A stretch of DNA of 64,000 nt from Mikania micrantha (GCA_009363875.1 CM018695.1:46907161-46971160); one strand, 5' to 3'; counted from the stretch's first letter, positions 54,441 to 64,000 are shown. Notes: generated by a model not told the origin, from the letters alone. Numbers and translations: made by a program.

Positions 54441-57400
54441 TTATTCAAGTTGCAGCATACCAAGCCTTAGAACTAAATTTTGAAAAGTTGAAGTGTCTAA
54501 AGGCTTAGTAAAGATATCTGCAAGCTCATCAGCACTAGGAACAAACTTTGGATCAATCAGACCCTTTTCAAAACAATCCCTTATAAAATGATGTCTGATT
54601 TCAATATGTTTGGTCCTAGAGTGCTGAACTGGATTCTTGACAATACAAAGAGCTGAGGCACTATCCATTAACAATGGTGTCTTAGACTCTTTGATGCCAT
54701 AATCCAAAAGTTGAGTCTGAAGCCAGAGAATTTGTGAAGTACAGCTTGCAGCAGCAATGTACTTGGCTTTAGCTGTTGAAGTGGCCACAGATGTTTGTTT
54801 CTTACTCTGCCAAGAAACGAAACAATTTCCTAGAAACTGATAACCACCAGAAGTTGATTTTCTGGTGAGTTTGCATCCTGCATAGTCACTATCAGAGAAA
54901 GCAACAAGCTTGCAGGAATGCCCAGTGGAATACCAAATTCCCAGTGATTGAGTGCCCTGCAAGTATCTAAAAATTCTTTTTACAGCAATTAAGTGAGATT
55001 CTTTAGGTGCAGCCTGAAATCTAGCACAAACACATGTAGCAAACATAATGTCTGGTCTAGATGCTGTGAGATACATCAAGGACCCAATCATACATCTATA
55101 AAGTGTTTCATCAACTGATTTACCTTTCAAATCTGCATCAAGTTGTGTGGTGCTGCTCATGGGGTTAGAACATTGTTTACAGTTTTGCAAATCAAATTTC
55201 TTTAACAACTCTTTTGTGTATTTGGATTGATGAATGAAAATGCCATCAGGACTTTGTTTGATTTGAAGACCCAAGAAAAATTGTAATTTCCCCATGGCAC
55301 TCATTTCAAAATTCTTGGTCATTAACTCAGTAAAATCAGCACACAACTTTGGATCAGATGAAGCAAAAATTATGTCATCAACATAAATTTGAACAAGGAG
55401 CTTATGCTGTCCTACTTTCTTTATGAACAAAGTTTTATCTATGGAGCCTCTAGTGAAATTATTTTGAAGAAGAAAAGTGGATAGAGTGTCATACCAGGCT
55501 CTAGGTGCTTGTTTCAGCCCATAAAGAGCTTTATCAAGCTTGTACACCCAATCAGGATGTTTATTGTCCTCAAAACCTGGTGGTTGACACACATACACTT
55601 CCTCTTTTATTTTACCATATAAAAAAGCACTTTTGACATCCATTTGAAAAACTTTTAGTTTGTGTAAGGCAGCATATGCTAAAAACAATCTAATTGCTTC
55701 CAGTCTGGCTACAGGGGCAAAAGTTTCATCATAATCAATACCTTCTTCCTGAGAGAACCCCTGTACAACCAGTCTGGCCTTGTTCTTAATTATTTGACCA
55801 TTTTCATCAGTTTTATTCCTAAACACCCATTTAGTGCCTATTGCACACTTACCTTGGGGTAAAGGAACCAGCTCCCAGACTTGTTGTTTCTTGAACTGCA
55901 ACAGCTCCAACTGCATAGCCTCCACCCAGCCATTGTCTCTGAGTGCTGTGTGATAGTTCTTTGGCTCTTGTTGACTGACAAATAAAGCATAGAGACAAAA
56001 GTTTGACAATTGGCTTCTTGTGGAAACACCAGCAGAAATGTCACCCAGAACTTGAGATAATGGATGATCCTTCAGTTCTTGATATGGAATAAGATCAGTG
56101 CAAGTGTTTGCTGGAGGTCCAGTGGCTGCAGAAGTTGATGAAGATCCAGGGAACAATTCAGCAGGAATTTCAAATGATTGAGAGGATTCTAGAATTTCAT
56201 CAACATTGGTATTTGGAGGAACAACTGGAGCAGGAGGAGCATCAGATTTAGCAGACATAGGCAGATTGTCACTAAATCTGAACAAATGAGTACTTTCATC
56301 TTCATCATCATGACTTCCTTGTGTGGTTGCTGTAGAAGCTGTTGGTGGAACTGCTTTAGGTGCATCATCTTCCACACCAATAGACTCAACTGAGGATTGA
56401 AAGGATTCATGTTGCAAGATGTCTAGATTAAACATCTCAACAGGATTTTGTGGAATAGAATCTTTTGGACATTCATTGAATTTGACATGAAGAGTTTCTT
56501 CAACCATCTTTGTTCTGCAGTTGAACACTCTGTAAGCCTTGCAAGTTGAAGAATAGCCAACAAAATATCCTGCATCAACTTTGGAGTCAAATTTTGTAAG
56601 TTGATCTTTGGTGTTAAGGATATAACATGGACATCCAAAAGCTCTGAAGAAAGAAATCAATGGGGTTAAAGTATGAAGCACTTCATAAGGTGTTTTCAAC
56701 CATCTTTGATTTACCAAAAATCTGTTATGCACATAGCAAGCTGTATTGACAGCTTCTGCCCAGAAGGTCAATGGCAAACCAGAGTCAGCAAGCATTGTTC
56801 TGGCAGCTTCAATCAAAGTTCTATTTTTCCTTTCAACTACTCCATTCTGTTCAGGAGTTCTAGGGATGCTGTACTGCCTCTTGATTCCCTTTGACAGATA
56901 AAACTCATCCAGAATATGATTTCTGAACTCTGTTCCATTGTCACTCCTTACACACTTGACAGGAAGAGAATATTGCTTCTCAACATACAACACAAAGTTT
57001 ATAATGGACTTGGCAACCTCATCTTTTGAGTGCAAGAAGAAGGTCCAGACAAACCTTGAGTAATCATCAACAATTACTAAGCAATACTTCTTCTTTGCCA
57101 TACTCATGACCTTCACTGGTCCAAACAAATCCATGTGCAACATTTGCAAACAACCAGTGGATTTGGGATCACCAATTGGAGGAAAAGAAACTTTGTGTTG
57201 CTTCCCTTTCAAGCAAGCAGTGCAATTCTCATCACAACTAAAATCCTTCATTGGAAGACCTCTAACCAACCCATGTTTCACCAGTTGATTCATGTTTTTG
57301 AGATTCACATGACCTAATCTTCTGTGCCACAGATTTGATTCCTTGAAAGAAGCCTTAGAGAATAAACAAGGATGACCTTTAACAGAGATTTTCTTTGACA

Positions 57401-57788
57401 AATCAAAGGCATAAACCTTTCCCACTCTGTTAGCCTTAAGGAGAGTATACTCATCTAAGACTTTGCCAATCAGAGGCAACACTTCAGAAGACAGTATTCT
57501 GCAGTCTTGCTTGGTGAAAAGAGAAATGTGACCCTTATCACACATCTGACTAACACTCAGAAGATTATACTTAAGATTCTCTACATGATTCACATCATCA
57601 AACCTTATCTCACCATTTGTCACATAACCTTTCCCTATAATATAACCCTTAGCATCATTTCCAAAAGACACAAATCCCTTCCTTCCTATAAAATAGTCAT
57701 TAAGAAGAGATCTGCTCCCAGTCATATGCATGGATCCTCCACTGTCAACATACCAGATGCTATTTTGGCATGCTGAAGGACCCTGCAT
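54441..57788 (-). CDS. Element E Pol: protease, integrase, RT, RNase H
   Basis: 1,115 codons open to a natural stop. Protease WYVDSGGSMHMTG with DSG at 15-17. Integrase zinc site LWHRRLGHVNLKNM ... CTACLKGKQH (154-197). Integrase triad D220 (HMDLFGP), D283 (RSDNGTEF), E319 (NGVVERKNR), with 35 residues between the last two. RT has FQMDVKSAFL with D717 and YVDDI at 802-806. RNase H has FSDSDYAG (D966/D968) and MDSASAL (D1042), but the usual EAEY reads AKAKY (1006-1010), so the catalytic Glu is Lys. A long acidic/Ser-rich linker (about 445-605) separates integrase and RT. RNase H is probably inactive. Same frame as gag. Confidence 0.9.
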   Translation of the reverse strand: MQGPSACQNSIWYVDSGGSMHMTGSRSLLNDYFIGRKGFVSFGNDAKGYIIGKGYVTNGEIRFDDVNHVENLKYNLLSVSQMCDKGHISLFTKQDCRILSSEVLPLIGKVLDEYTLLKANRVGKVYAFDLSKKISVKGHPCLFSKASFKESNLWHRRLGHVNLKNMNQLVKHGLVRGLPMKDFSCDENCTACLKGKQHKVSFPPIGDPKSTGCLQMLHMDLFGPVKVMSMAKKKYCLVIVDDYSRFVWTFFLHSKDEVAKSIINFVLYVEKQYSLPVKCVRSDNGTEFRNHILDEFYLSKGIKRQYSIPRTPEQNGVVERKNRTLIEAARTMLADSGLPLTFWAEAVNTACYVHNRFLVNQRWLKTPYEVLHTLTPLISFFRAFGCPCYILNTKDQLTKFDSKVDAGYFVGYSSTCKAYRVFNCRTKMVEETLHVKFNECPKDSIPQNPVEMFNLDILQHESFQSSVESIGVEDDAPKAVPPTASTATTQGSHDDEDESTHLFRFSDNLPMSAKSDAPPAPVVPPNTNVDEILESSQSFEIPAELFPGSSSTSAATGPPANTCTDLIPYQELKDHPLSQVLGDISAGVSTRSQLSNFCLYALFVSQQEPKNYHTALRDNGWVEAMQLELLQFKKQQVWELVPLPQGKCAIGTKWVFRNKTDENGQIIKNKARLVVQGFSQEEGIDYDETFAPVARLEAIRLFLAYAALHKLKVFQMDVKSAFLYGKIKEEVYVCQPPGFEDNKHPDWVYKLDKALYGLKQAPRAWYDTLSTFLLQNNFTRGSIDKTLFIKKVGQHKLLVQIYVDDIIFASSDPKLCADFTELMTKNFEMSAMGKLQFFLGLQIKQSPDGIFIHQSKYTKELLKKFDLQNCKQCSNPMSSTTQLDADLKGKSVDETLYRCMIGSLMYLTASRPDIMFATCVCARFQAAPKESHLIAVKRIFRYLQGTQSLGIWYSTGHSCKLVAFSDSDYAGCKLTRKSTSGGYQFLGNCFVSWQSKKQTSVATSTAKAKYIAAASCTSQILWLQTQLLDYGIKESKTPLLMDSASALCIVKNPVQHSRTKHIEIRHHFIRDCFEKGLIDPKFVPSADELADIFTKPLDTSTFQNLVLRLGMLQLE

Positions 57789-57800
57789 TCATCAACACAC

Positions 57801-58517
57801 TCAGTTAGACTTTGGGACCCAAACCAGTTTGGTTTTGGGTCTGTTAACACATGAAGAAACAAAATTAACATTTTCATTTGAAACAACACTTGAATCATTC
57901 TTTTCAAAAGATTTAACCTTGGTTTTTGACCTTGGTTTCTTCTTCTGAAATGAAGCAACAGAGGCATCTACTAAGTTAGCTCTTCCTAGCAGATGCTGCA
58001 TCATCATAACCAATTGATGCTGGTTTTGAGTCAAAGTTTTGATTTCCTTAGAAACATCAATACTTGACTTTAAATTTTTGTGTTTCATTTCCTTAACTTC
58101 TTTGGGTAATAAAGAAGGTTTTAAGTACTGTTTCTTTGAATCTTGAACAACCCCTTTACCTTTCTTGGATTTATTTGATTCATTTCCTTGTGAGGTTTTT
58201 CCAGATTTTGAAACAATTGATGATTCTGGTACAAACTTGGAACTAAATTCATTTTTCATTTTGATTATGTTCTTGTTTTTGTGCTTAATTTTATTGAATT
58301 TAGATCCTCTTCTGTACCAGCATTCATCAGAAGAATGATTAAACAACCTACAAATTTCACAAGGCACCCTCTTGTGCTTCTCCTTGTGAGTATCTACAAG
58401 TACTGAAGACTTAGATACTGAATTTTTGTTCTTCAGAACATTTGGGGCTTTAGTATTTGTAGACATTTTGACAACAACTAATGTGTTGACAACCTCTGAA
58501 GAGTTATTCTTCAGCAC
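57801..58517 (-). pseudogene. Element E gag-pol linker with second zinc knuckle
   Basis: 238 codons in the same frame as gag, after its TAA. Lys/Ser-rich, with CEICRLFNHSSDEC at 53-66, a CX2CX4HX4C knuckle. It ends KTKLVWVPKSN and TGA at 57801-57803. Two more in-frame TGA codons lie just before the ATG at 57788. In related elements this region is normally part of one gag-pol frame, so it is best read as a piece of the polyprotein separated by stops. No independent function is known to me. Confidence 0.65.
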
Positions 58518-58565
58518 TTGTCTATCAACACAATTTTCATCAGCAGTTGTAACATTATCAGGTTT

Positions 58566-60833
58566 TTATATAACTGCTGATGAGACACTCTGACTTATCA
58601 GAAGCCGTGCATCTTTCTCTCCAGTGCCATGCCCATCTGACTCAATCAGTTTTAAATTTAATTCATTGGAAACTTTTTCATCAGGATTAATTTCAATTAA
58701 AACACTATCTTGACATGTGTCACCCTGAATGACATTTGTACATCCAATAGAATAAGAATATGTCTCAATATCCACAGTTTCAGACTCAGATTTGCATGCA
58801 CTTAACTCACTTTCAGAGGATTCTTCAGCATCAGACTTTTCTGAAGATTTGGTGGATTGGTATACACTGTCCCCTTCAGACTCACAATCAAGATTTTTTG
58901 GTGTATAATCAGCTGGAGGGGCAGTGTGATAGTATCCAATACCAAACTTCACATTTGATGCTGTTTGTTTGTTTAATAACATCTCAAACCCCTTGCAAGA
59001 CTCAACCCATTTTTCACACTCTACTTGGGTTGCTGCAAGTGTTTGTTTCAGATCATTGTGTTTTACAAGCATGACTTCCACCCTAGCCTTTTCATCAGAC
59101 AATTGACACTTGAGTTTATAAATTTCAGACTCTTTTTCATTCAAAACTTTCTCAAATTCAGTTTTATTCTTAGTCACAGCCTTTTCTAAATCCAACTTCT
59201 CATTGATTAATTCAACATTTATTTCTCTAATGGAAGCAAATGCTGAAATACATGATTCTGAACACAACTTAGCTTTCGATTCAGATGATACCTGTGAGGT
59301 TGAAGAAGTTGGACCTGAGGTGTCAGTTGAATCTATAGCCATCAAAGCAAGATTCCCAAATGGATTGTCTCCACCATGTGGACCAGCTTCAGAGTACAGC
59401 TGCATATTGAAATCAGATAAGTCATCAGGTAAACTACTCCAATCAGCTACTCCAGGGGTGAAGAAGCTCTGATGTTGTTGTTGTTGAGGCTGTTGATTTG
59501 TTTGAGATTTGCTGGGGTCAGGAAGAGCAGGTGATTGAGAAGGTATTAGTGCTGGAGTGTGAGTGGATTGTGGCATATAGAAGCAAGGATATGGATAAGG
59601 CATAGGACTTTGTAGTACAAAATGAGCTGGATAAAATTGTTGTTGACCAGATCCAGAAGATTGTTGTCCTTTGCCTTGTGGGTTATTGCTAGGAAAGGTC
59701 ACAAAGGGTGCAGAGGAACTAGGTCCAGTGGATTTGCACTCTCTAGCAAAATGACCAAGCCTGTGACACTTGTGGCACCTCAACTTCCCTTTGTCAAAAC
59801 CAACTTTGGTTTTGCCAGATAATCCGGGAAATTTTCTTCCAGTTCTTTTGTAGAATTTTTGAGATCTAATGTTGATTAATGCCATATGACTTAATATATC
59901 CATCTCCTCCAGATCATCATCTGGAATTCCTTTCAAATCATCCATCACAAAACACAGATTATCACCATAATTTCCTGCATTACCATCAACTCCCACAAAA
60001 GCATGTTCAACATTGTTAGTAGAAAAATCAATATGTTCATCATAAGAACATTCAGACCCATTAAACTCTGACTCTTGACCTATCAAAGCAGTATTGCCAG
60101 GAATGAAATCATCAGTGAGTTTGCCAGATGAAGACAGTTTTCTCTTCTGTTCTACCTCTCTCTCAAAAGTTAAGAGTTTCCCATGGAGTTGGGTGAGAGA
60201 TAGATTCTCTAGATTTGCATTAGAGCGTAAGACAATAGTATAAGTGTCCCATCTCTCAGGCAGTGATCTGAGAAATCTGTTGTTCATCTGACTATTTGTA
60301 TATTCCTGCTTAACCATTTTCAACTCAGAAATCAAACATGAAAACTGCTCAAATTGTTGGGTCAATGACTCACCCTTTCTATGAGAAAAAGTCTCATACT
60401 GTTGAGCAAGGATTTCTCTAGTATTTGCTAAAACCTCATCGGTTCCACCGAATTGTTCTTTCAGTGCAACCCAGAGATCATGAGCAGTATCATGATGCAT
60501 CAAGCCTGAATAAATCTCATTTGGCAAAGCCATGGCTAGAATACCATGAGCTTTCGCATCAATTTCAAACAATTTGATATCCTCATCTGAATACATATCC
60601 GATGGTTTCGGAATCATGATTTTAGTTTCAGGATCAGTGATCATGGGTTTATACGGACCATGCACTACAGATTTCCAACATCCTGCACTGTTAATTGACA
60701 GGTGATGTAGCATTCTACGTTGCCAAATGTTGTACTCACTCCGAACCAGCATTGGAGGCTTGGTTGCGGAGCCTGTATTGTGCGGATCATTGTTTGGAGT
60801 TGTCATGATCTCAGATTCAATCAATATCAACAA
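58566..60833 (-). CDS. Element E Gag-like protein
   Basis: 755 codons. The N-terminal Gag domain (about 25-235) carries the copia pattern KPPMLVRSEYNIWQRRMLHH, AHDLWVALKEQFGGTDEV and FLRSLPERWDTYTIVLR. CCHC zinc knuckle CHKCHRLGHFAREC is at 353-366. A Pro/Gln-rich segment follows (about 385-470), then a probable coiled coil at about 540-620 (EKLDLEKAVTKNKTEFEKVL). It would package element RNA in cytoplasmic particles. The first Met is at 60833, but Met10 (60806) starts the more typical MTTPNNDP. It ends at a TAA (58566-58568), and the same frame stays open downstream, so that stop may be a mutation or a regulated boundary. Confidence 0.8.
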   Translation of the reverse strand: MLILIESEIMTTPNNDPHNTGSATKPPMLVRSEYNIWQRRMLHHLSINSAGCWKSVVHGPYKPMITDPETKIMIPKPSDMYSDEDIKLFEIDAKAHGILAMALPNEIYSGLMHHDTAHDLWVALKEQFGGTDEVLANTREILAQQYETFSHRKGESLTQQFEQFSCLISELKMVKQEYTNSQMNNRFLRSLPERWDTYTIVLRSNANLENLSLTQLHGKLLTFEREVEQKRKLSSSGKLTDDFIPGNTALIGQESEFNGSECSYDEHIDFSTNNVEHAFVGVDGNAGNYGDNLCFVMDDLKGIPDDDLEEMDILSHMALINIRSQKFYKRTGRKFPGLSGKTKVGFDKGKLRCHKCHRLGHFARECKSTGPSSSAPFVTFPSNNPQGKGQQSSGSGQQQFYPAHFVLQSPMPYPYPCFYMPQSTHTPALIPSQSPALPDPSKSQTNQQPQQQQHQSFFTPGVADWSSLPDDLSDFNMQLYSEAGPHGGDNPFGNLALMAIDSTDTSGPTSSTSQVSSESKAKLCSESCISAFASIREINVELINEKLDLEKAVTKNKTEFEKVLNEKESEIYKLKCQLSDEKARVEVMLVKHNDLKQTLAATQVECEKWVESCKGFEMLLNKQTASNVKFGIGYYHTAPPADYTPKNLDCESEGDSVYQSTKSSEKSDAEESSESELSACKSESETVDIETYSYSIGCTNVIQGDTCQDSVLIEINPDEKVSNELNLKLIESDGHGTGEKDARLLISQSVSSAVI

Positions 60834-61020
60834 AATTCAAATGAATTAACACAAACTTCAACCAATTGATTCAAAACAAATTGATATTGAAAAACAAATC
60901 AACAGAAGTTATTAGAAAACTTCAAACTATAACAAGTTCTTACTAATCAGCTAATTCGATCAACCAGAGAACTGAATTGAGCAGTTTCAGAGATCAATTG
61001 TTTAATCGATCAATGATTAA
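60834..61020 (-). other. Element E 5' leader
   Basis: About 190 bp between primer-binding site and gag. AT-rich, with repeated ATTGATTTGTT-like words and no structured motif, unlike the long leaders of the Tekay-like elements. Confidence 0.7.
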
Positions 61021-61036
61021 CCCGCTCTGATACCAA
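61021..61036 (-). other. Element E primer-binding site
   Basis: Sense TTGGTATCAGAGCGGG, one base from the LTR end, complementary to initiator methionine tRNA type primers. Confidence 0.9.
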
Positions 61037-61037
61037 T

Positions 61038-61631
61038 TGTAGGATCAGATGTTCTCATTTGATCAATATTAGGTTATAGCAGCGGAATTCAACGATGAAT
61101 TAGCTCAAAATTAGCAAGAACAAAGTTAATCTAATAGAACAGTAAAGCACAAGTTGTTATAGAAAGAGAATTCTGCAAAAGGAATAATCTAATTCAATTC
61201 GCACTAACTTCGTTAAAGATACAATATGTCAACTGCCCTTATATAGAAGCAGTGACGTCTGATGATGTCACATGATGTTGACACCTAACAGACAAAAGAT
61301 AACTACTGAAATAACTAAACTACTGACGATGTTTACAACATCTGAAGACATCCTCTTACAACGACTGAAGAACTAAAACTACTGAAATTAAACTACAACA
61401 TTTGATGAGTAAAAATACTCATCAGACTTTTACAATTACTGAAAGAAAACTACTGAAGACAAAATTAACATCACAACATCTGAAGACTAACACTTCAGCT
61501 GTTGTGAATAACTTCAGATCTTGTAACTCTGCAAAGTGAATATCAGCTGTTGTGTTCTTCTTCAGTTGTTGTGTGTATTGTGAGACTTAGAAGTTTTTCT
61601 GATCAGGCTCATTGGTTCTTTTAGTCCAACA
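61038..61631 (-). repeat. Element E 5' LTR (594 bp)
   Basis: Same length and termini as the 3' LTR. TATA-like site at 61237-61248. This copy would promote genomic RNA. Confidence 0.95.
61237..61248 (-). promoter_or_regulatory. TATA box of element E 5' LTR
   Basis: Sense TTCTATATAAGG, about 385 bp from the sense start of the LTR. Confidence 0.6.
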
Positions 61632-61989
61632 ATAAGTAAGAAACAAGAAGAAAAATCCGTTTGGTTGTTACAAAAAGTAAAAGATATATGTCAACAATTT
61701 ATGAAGCCACGCATTATTACAACCGATAGAGTTTTGGCTCTTATAAACACATGCAGAAGAATATTTTCCAGTGTTGCCCAATTACTTTGCTGTGACACAT
61801 AATTGAAAACAAATCTAAACACTTCAGGCCAAGGTTTTTGCAATCAGAATGGCACAATTTTTGGATATATATGGTCGGTTGTGATAGACTCTGATACTCC
61901 AGATATTTATGAGTATAACTATAGCCGAATTCATGAATGGTTATGGACCTCTCATGAGAGTAATGTTCTATTCTCATATTCAATCTTTT
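61632..61989 (+). pseudogene. MULE / FAR1-like transposase pseudogene, 3' part
   Basis: Immediately after the copia element and its ATAAG duplication: KKQEEKSVWLLQKVKDICQQ, then PRIITTDRVLALINTCRRIF (second catalytic D, TDR) and SSVAQLLCCDT. A frameshifted segment follows, with DSDTPDIYEYNYSRIHEWLW. It continues the 49085-49904 pseudogene in order, so the copia element inserted into an already resident MULE gene. Confidence 0.85.
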
Positions 61990-62187
61990 TTATATATATG
62001 ACACGTAATTATTGAGAATCTGAGTAACTATCCATTTGTCTAATTTGTGAACTTGTGTAAGTCTAAAATAATTTTAGACTTAAATTTATTGTCGTACTCC
62101 AAATTGTAACTCCTTGTATCGTACCGTGATAGTAACACTGATAATGTCAATGACTTGACATCTTATATCCAACAAAATCCCACTTGG
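61990..62187 (-). mobile_element. Element F copia polypurine tract and partial 3' LTR
   Basis: Sense CAAGTGGGATTTTGTTGGAT at about 62,168-62,187: a polypurine tract followed by TGTTGGATATAAGATG, a copia LTR start at 62,174. The lower boundary, next to the MULE pseudogene, is not resolved, and the LTR looks short or truncated. Confidence 0.6.
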
Positions 62188-62559
62188 ACAATTCATCGTA
62201 TAAGTGTTTCAACATAGACAATGTTGGACACCTAGCTATATCATGCTGCCTCTAGAAGGGTATGACTTTAAAAGTCAACTAAACTCTTTAGTTCAAGAAA
62301 GTATTTACTTAACTAGAATTAAAGCTATAGTAACTTTTATATATTTATCATTTCTAAGTGATATTATTTGAACATGAGACATGGATCTCTTTTCATTCTC
62401 ATATGTTGTTCAAACATTCTGGTTCCCGTTCTTCAATTTAAATGGTTTAACAACCTACACTTAGTTTGAGCACGACCGTGCATTTACACCAGTTTAAATT
62501 AAAGAGGGTGCTTGAATATCACCTCTTAGTTATATAAGAGCATAGAATCCCTTTAGCAG

Positions 62560-62957
62560 CATACAACTCCCACTTAAAGGGATTCGCTAGATTTTGATCT
62601 GTTTGAATTTTATCTATCTTGATGTCTCCTCAATCCACTACTTCCCTTGTGTAGTAGTGGAAGTGTCTGAGTATGTGCTTCGACCTATGATGTGACCTTA
62701 GTTCCTTTGCCTAAGCTATGGCACCAATTTTGTCACATAATATCTCTATGGGTCTCCCAATGTCACATAATATCTCTATGGGTTTCCTAATGTCAAGAAC
62801 CACTCCGAGATCAGTAATGTACTTCTTCATCCAAGCAGCTTCTTTTGCAGCTTCCGAAGAGGCAATGTATTCTAAGTCTGTGGTGGATTGAGCAACAACA
62901 CTTTGTTTGAGCTCCTACAAGTAATGGCTACACCATTCATTGTAAAAACATAGCTAA
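62560..62957 (-). pseudogene. Element F Ty1/copia RNase H fragment
   Basis: The minus strand reads YVFTMNGVAIT, a frameshift, then ELKQSVVAQSTTDLEYIASS, EAAKEAAWMKKYITDLGVV, then RKPIEILCDIGRPIEILCDK, in which a 33-bp segment (plus strand 62,734-62,799) is tandemly duplicated across the catalytic LCD motif. It continues with LRSHHRSKHILRHFHYYTRE and IKIDKIQTDQNLANPF, the copia C-terminal 'ADPF' analogue. Stops occur at IA-stop-AK and VVD-stop. 62,188-62,560 is 3' non-coding sequence of this element. Confidence 0.8.
62734..62799. repeat. Tandem 33-bp duplication in element F
   Basis: Plus strand AATGTCACATAATATCTCTA followed by TGGGT occurs twice in a row, with ATGGGTCTCCC and ATGGGTTTCCT ends. 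Confidence 0.85.
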
Positions 62958-62969
62958 TTGTGATTGAGA

Positions 62970-64000
62970 ATCATCTTTAATATTTCCTTTACATACCGAT
63001 GGAGCCTCGAATATAAGAGGGACAGGTTTAGGTATCATACTAAAATCACCACAGAGGGACATAATACCCCAATCGATCAGTTGTGAGTTCCAAGCAACCA
63101 ATAACGAAGCTGAATATGAAGCCTTGATAGCAGGACTCCAATTGGCTAGGGATATGAACATAAGAAATCTTCACGTATTTGTTGATTCCTTACTAATAGC
63201 AAACCAGTTTAATGGTTCCTATATGGTTAAAGGGGACATATTCGCAAAATACTTGAAGATAGTTAAGGATACAGTGGGATATTTCAACACTTTTGATATC
63301 ACACAAGTTCCTACAGAAGAGAATGATGAAGCGGATGCACTAGCAAACCTCGCATCATCTCTTAAGATCTCTGATGATATCAATATCCATATCCTTCATA
63401 TCTTGAATCCAGCGATAGATGTGGAAGTTTCTAATCAAATTCTTGTACCAAAGAATGTTGATACGCATGAAGTATCTTGGATTATCCCAATCAAGGATTA
63501 TCTCCAAACGGAAAAAATACCTGATGATGAAACAAATTCTTGAGCTTTTAAAGCTAGAGTTTCCAGGTACACAATCATTCGTGATATCCAATACAAGAAA
63601 TTAGTAGCTAGTCCATATCTAAAGTGCTTAGAAAAACCAGAAAGTCTCGAAGTAGTGAAGGATATTCACGAAGGAGATTGTGGGAATCACCAGAGCATTA
63701 CTTTCGCAAATCCTAAGAACAGGATATTTCTGGCCTACTATGAGAAAAGATGCGATGTCCTATTCCCAAAGATGTGACGCTTGCCAAAGGCATAGCAATA
63801 TTCTTCATCAACCGGAGGAACCATTATATCCGATGGTCTCATCATGGCCATTCATGAAATGAGGAATGGATATAGTAGGGAAACTACCAAAAGCACCAAG
63901 AGAGAAGGTGTTCATGCTTGCCACGACCGATTATTTCTCGAAATGGATTGAAGCTGAGGCTTTCGTACACGTTAGATAAAAGGAAGTAATATCCTTCATA
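62970..64000 (+). pseudogene. Tat-type Ty3/gypsy pol: second RNase H and integrase (runs off the window)
   Basis: An RNase H of the plant 'archaeal-like' second type: HTDGASNIRGTG, NNEAEYEALIAGLQLARD, VFVDSLLIANQFNGS and EENDEADALANLASSL give the D-E-D-D set. A TGA (63541-63543) is followed by RYTIIRDIQYKKL and a frameshift near 63,690. Then comes the integrase zinc region TGYFWPTMRKDAMSYSQRCD ACQRHSN and the catalytic start GMDIVGKLPK...TTDYFSKWIEAEAF, preceded by a W-to-stop (63859-63861) and followed by a stop at HVR. An RNase H of this type directly upstream of integrase is the mark of the Tat/Ogre/Retand lineage. Dead copy, continuing past 64,000. Confidence 0.85.

Larger units (their letters stand above)
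49910..61631 (-). mobile_element. Element E: young full-length Ty1/copia with extra ORFs
   Basis: 11,722 bp with two 594-bp LTRs (49910-50503, 61038-61631) and target duplications ATAAG at 49905-49909 and 61632-61636. Comparing the LTRs by eye I find two substitutions, so it is young. Sense order: LTR, primer-binding site 61021-61036, gag-like ORF, zinc-knuckle ORF, pol (protease, integrase, RT, RNase H), reiterated spacer, an additional long frame, polypurine tract, LTR. Copia order (integrase before RT) and a long extra ORF after pol suggest the SIRE/Maximus group. Several in-frame stops and RNase H changes suggest it moved with help from another copy. Confidence 0.93.

Overview
This window looks like plant nuclear heterochromatin made almost entirely of nested and decayed transposable elements. 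I see no intact host gene, rRNA, tRNA or CRISPR array. The retroelement lineages are all plant types: Ty3/gypsy Tekay/Del-like chromoviruses with 3-4 kb LTRs, a Tat-type gypsy with a second RNase H, and Ty1/copia elements including one with extra ORFs downstream of pol. The extra ORF resembles proteins I recall from Tanacetum and other Asteraceae, often mis-annotated there as 'synaptobrevin, longin-like'. I therefore infer a member of the Asteraceae, at moderate confidence.

Layout. 1-1.7 kb: the tail of a forward copia element and an inverted copia RNase H fragment cut by a 329-bp hAT-type MITE with a perfect 8-bp target duplication. 2.6-3.3 kb: a decayed Myb/SANT-like (Harbinger-associated) gene. 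3.4-20.2 kb: Tekay-like element A on the minus strand (3' LTR, pol, gag, leader, primer-binding site, 5' LTR), with a 4.2-kb solo LTR inserted between RNase H and integrase. 20.2-about 29.2 kb: a second minus-strand Tekay-like element, B, whose polypurine tract abuts the truncated 5' LTR of A. About 29.5-30.95 kb: the 3' end of a forward element C. 30.95-38.3 kb: a tandem array of a 1.29-kb unit (integrase C-terminus, chromodomain-like tail, polypurine tract, first 0.6 kb of LTR), followed by the rest of that LTR to 40,469. 40.5-41.1 kb: copia fragment. 41.2-44.6 kb: a chain of at least six inverted-repeat MITEs separated by TA tracts. 44,957-48,999: a 4,043-bp solo LTR with a perfect 5-bp target duplication. 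49.1-49.9 and 61.6-62.0 kb: one MULE/FAR1-like transposase pseudogene split by a young copia element (49,910-61,631; 594-bp LTRs that differ at 2 sites by eye, flanked by ATAAG). 62.0-64.0 kb: a copia remnant and the start of a Tat-type gypsy pol that runs off the window.

The most unusual signal is a roughly 100-145-nt motif present about 25 times in the LTRs and 5' leaders of the Tekay-like elements. Its core is conserved, while its flanking arms differ in sequence from copy to copy and still pair with each other, mostly as perfect helices. That is the signature of a selected nucleic-acid structure rather than an inserted repeat. Other notable signals are the array built from a retrotransposon 3' end, short CG-containing words reiterated in the downstream part of each long LTR with a different word per subfamily, and the MITE chain.
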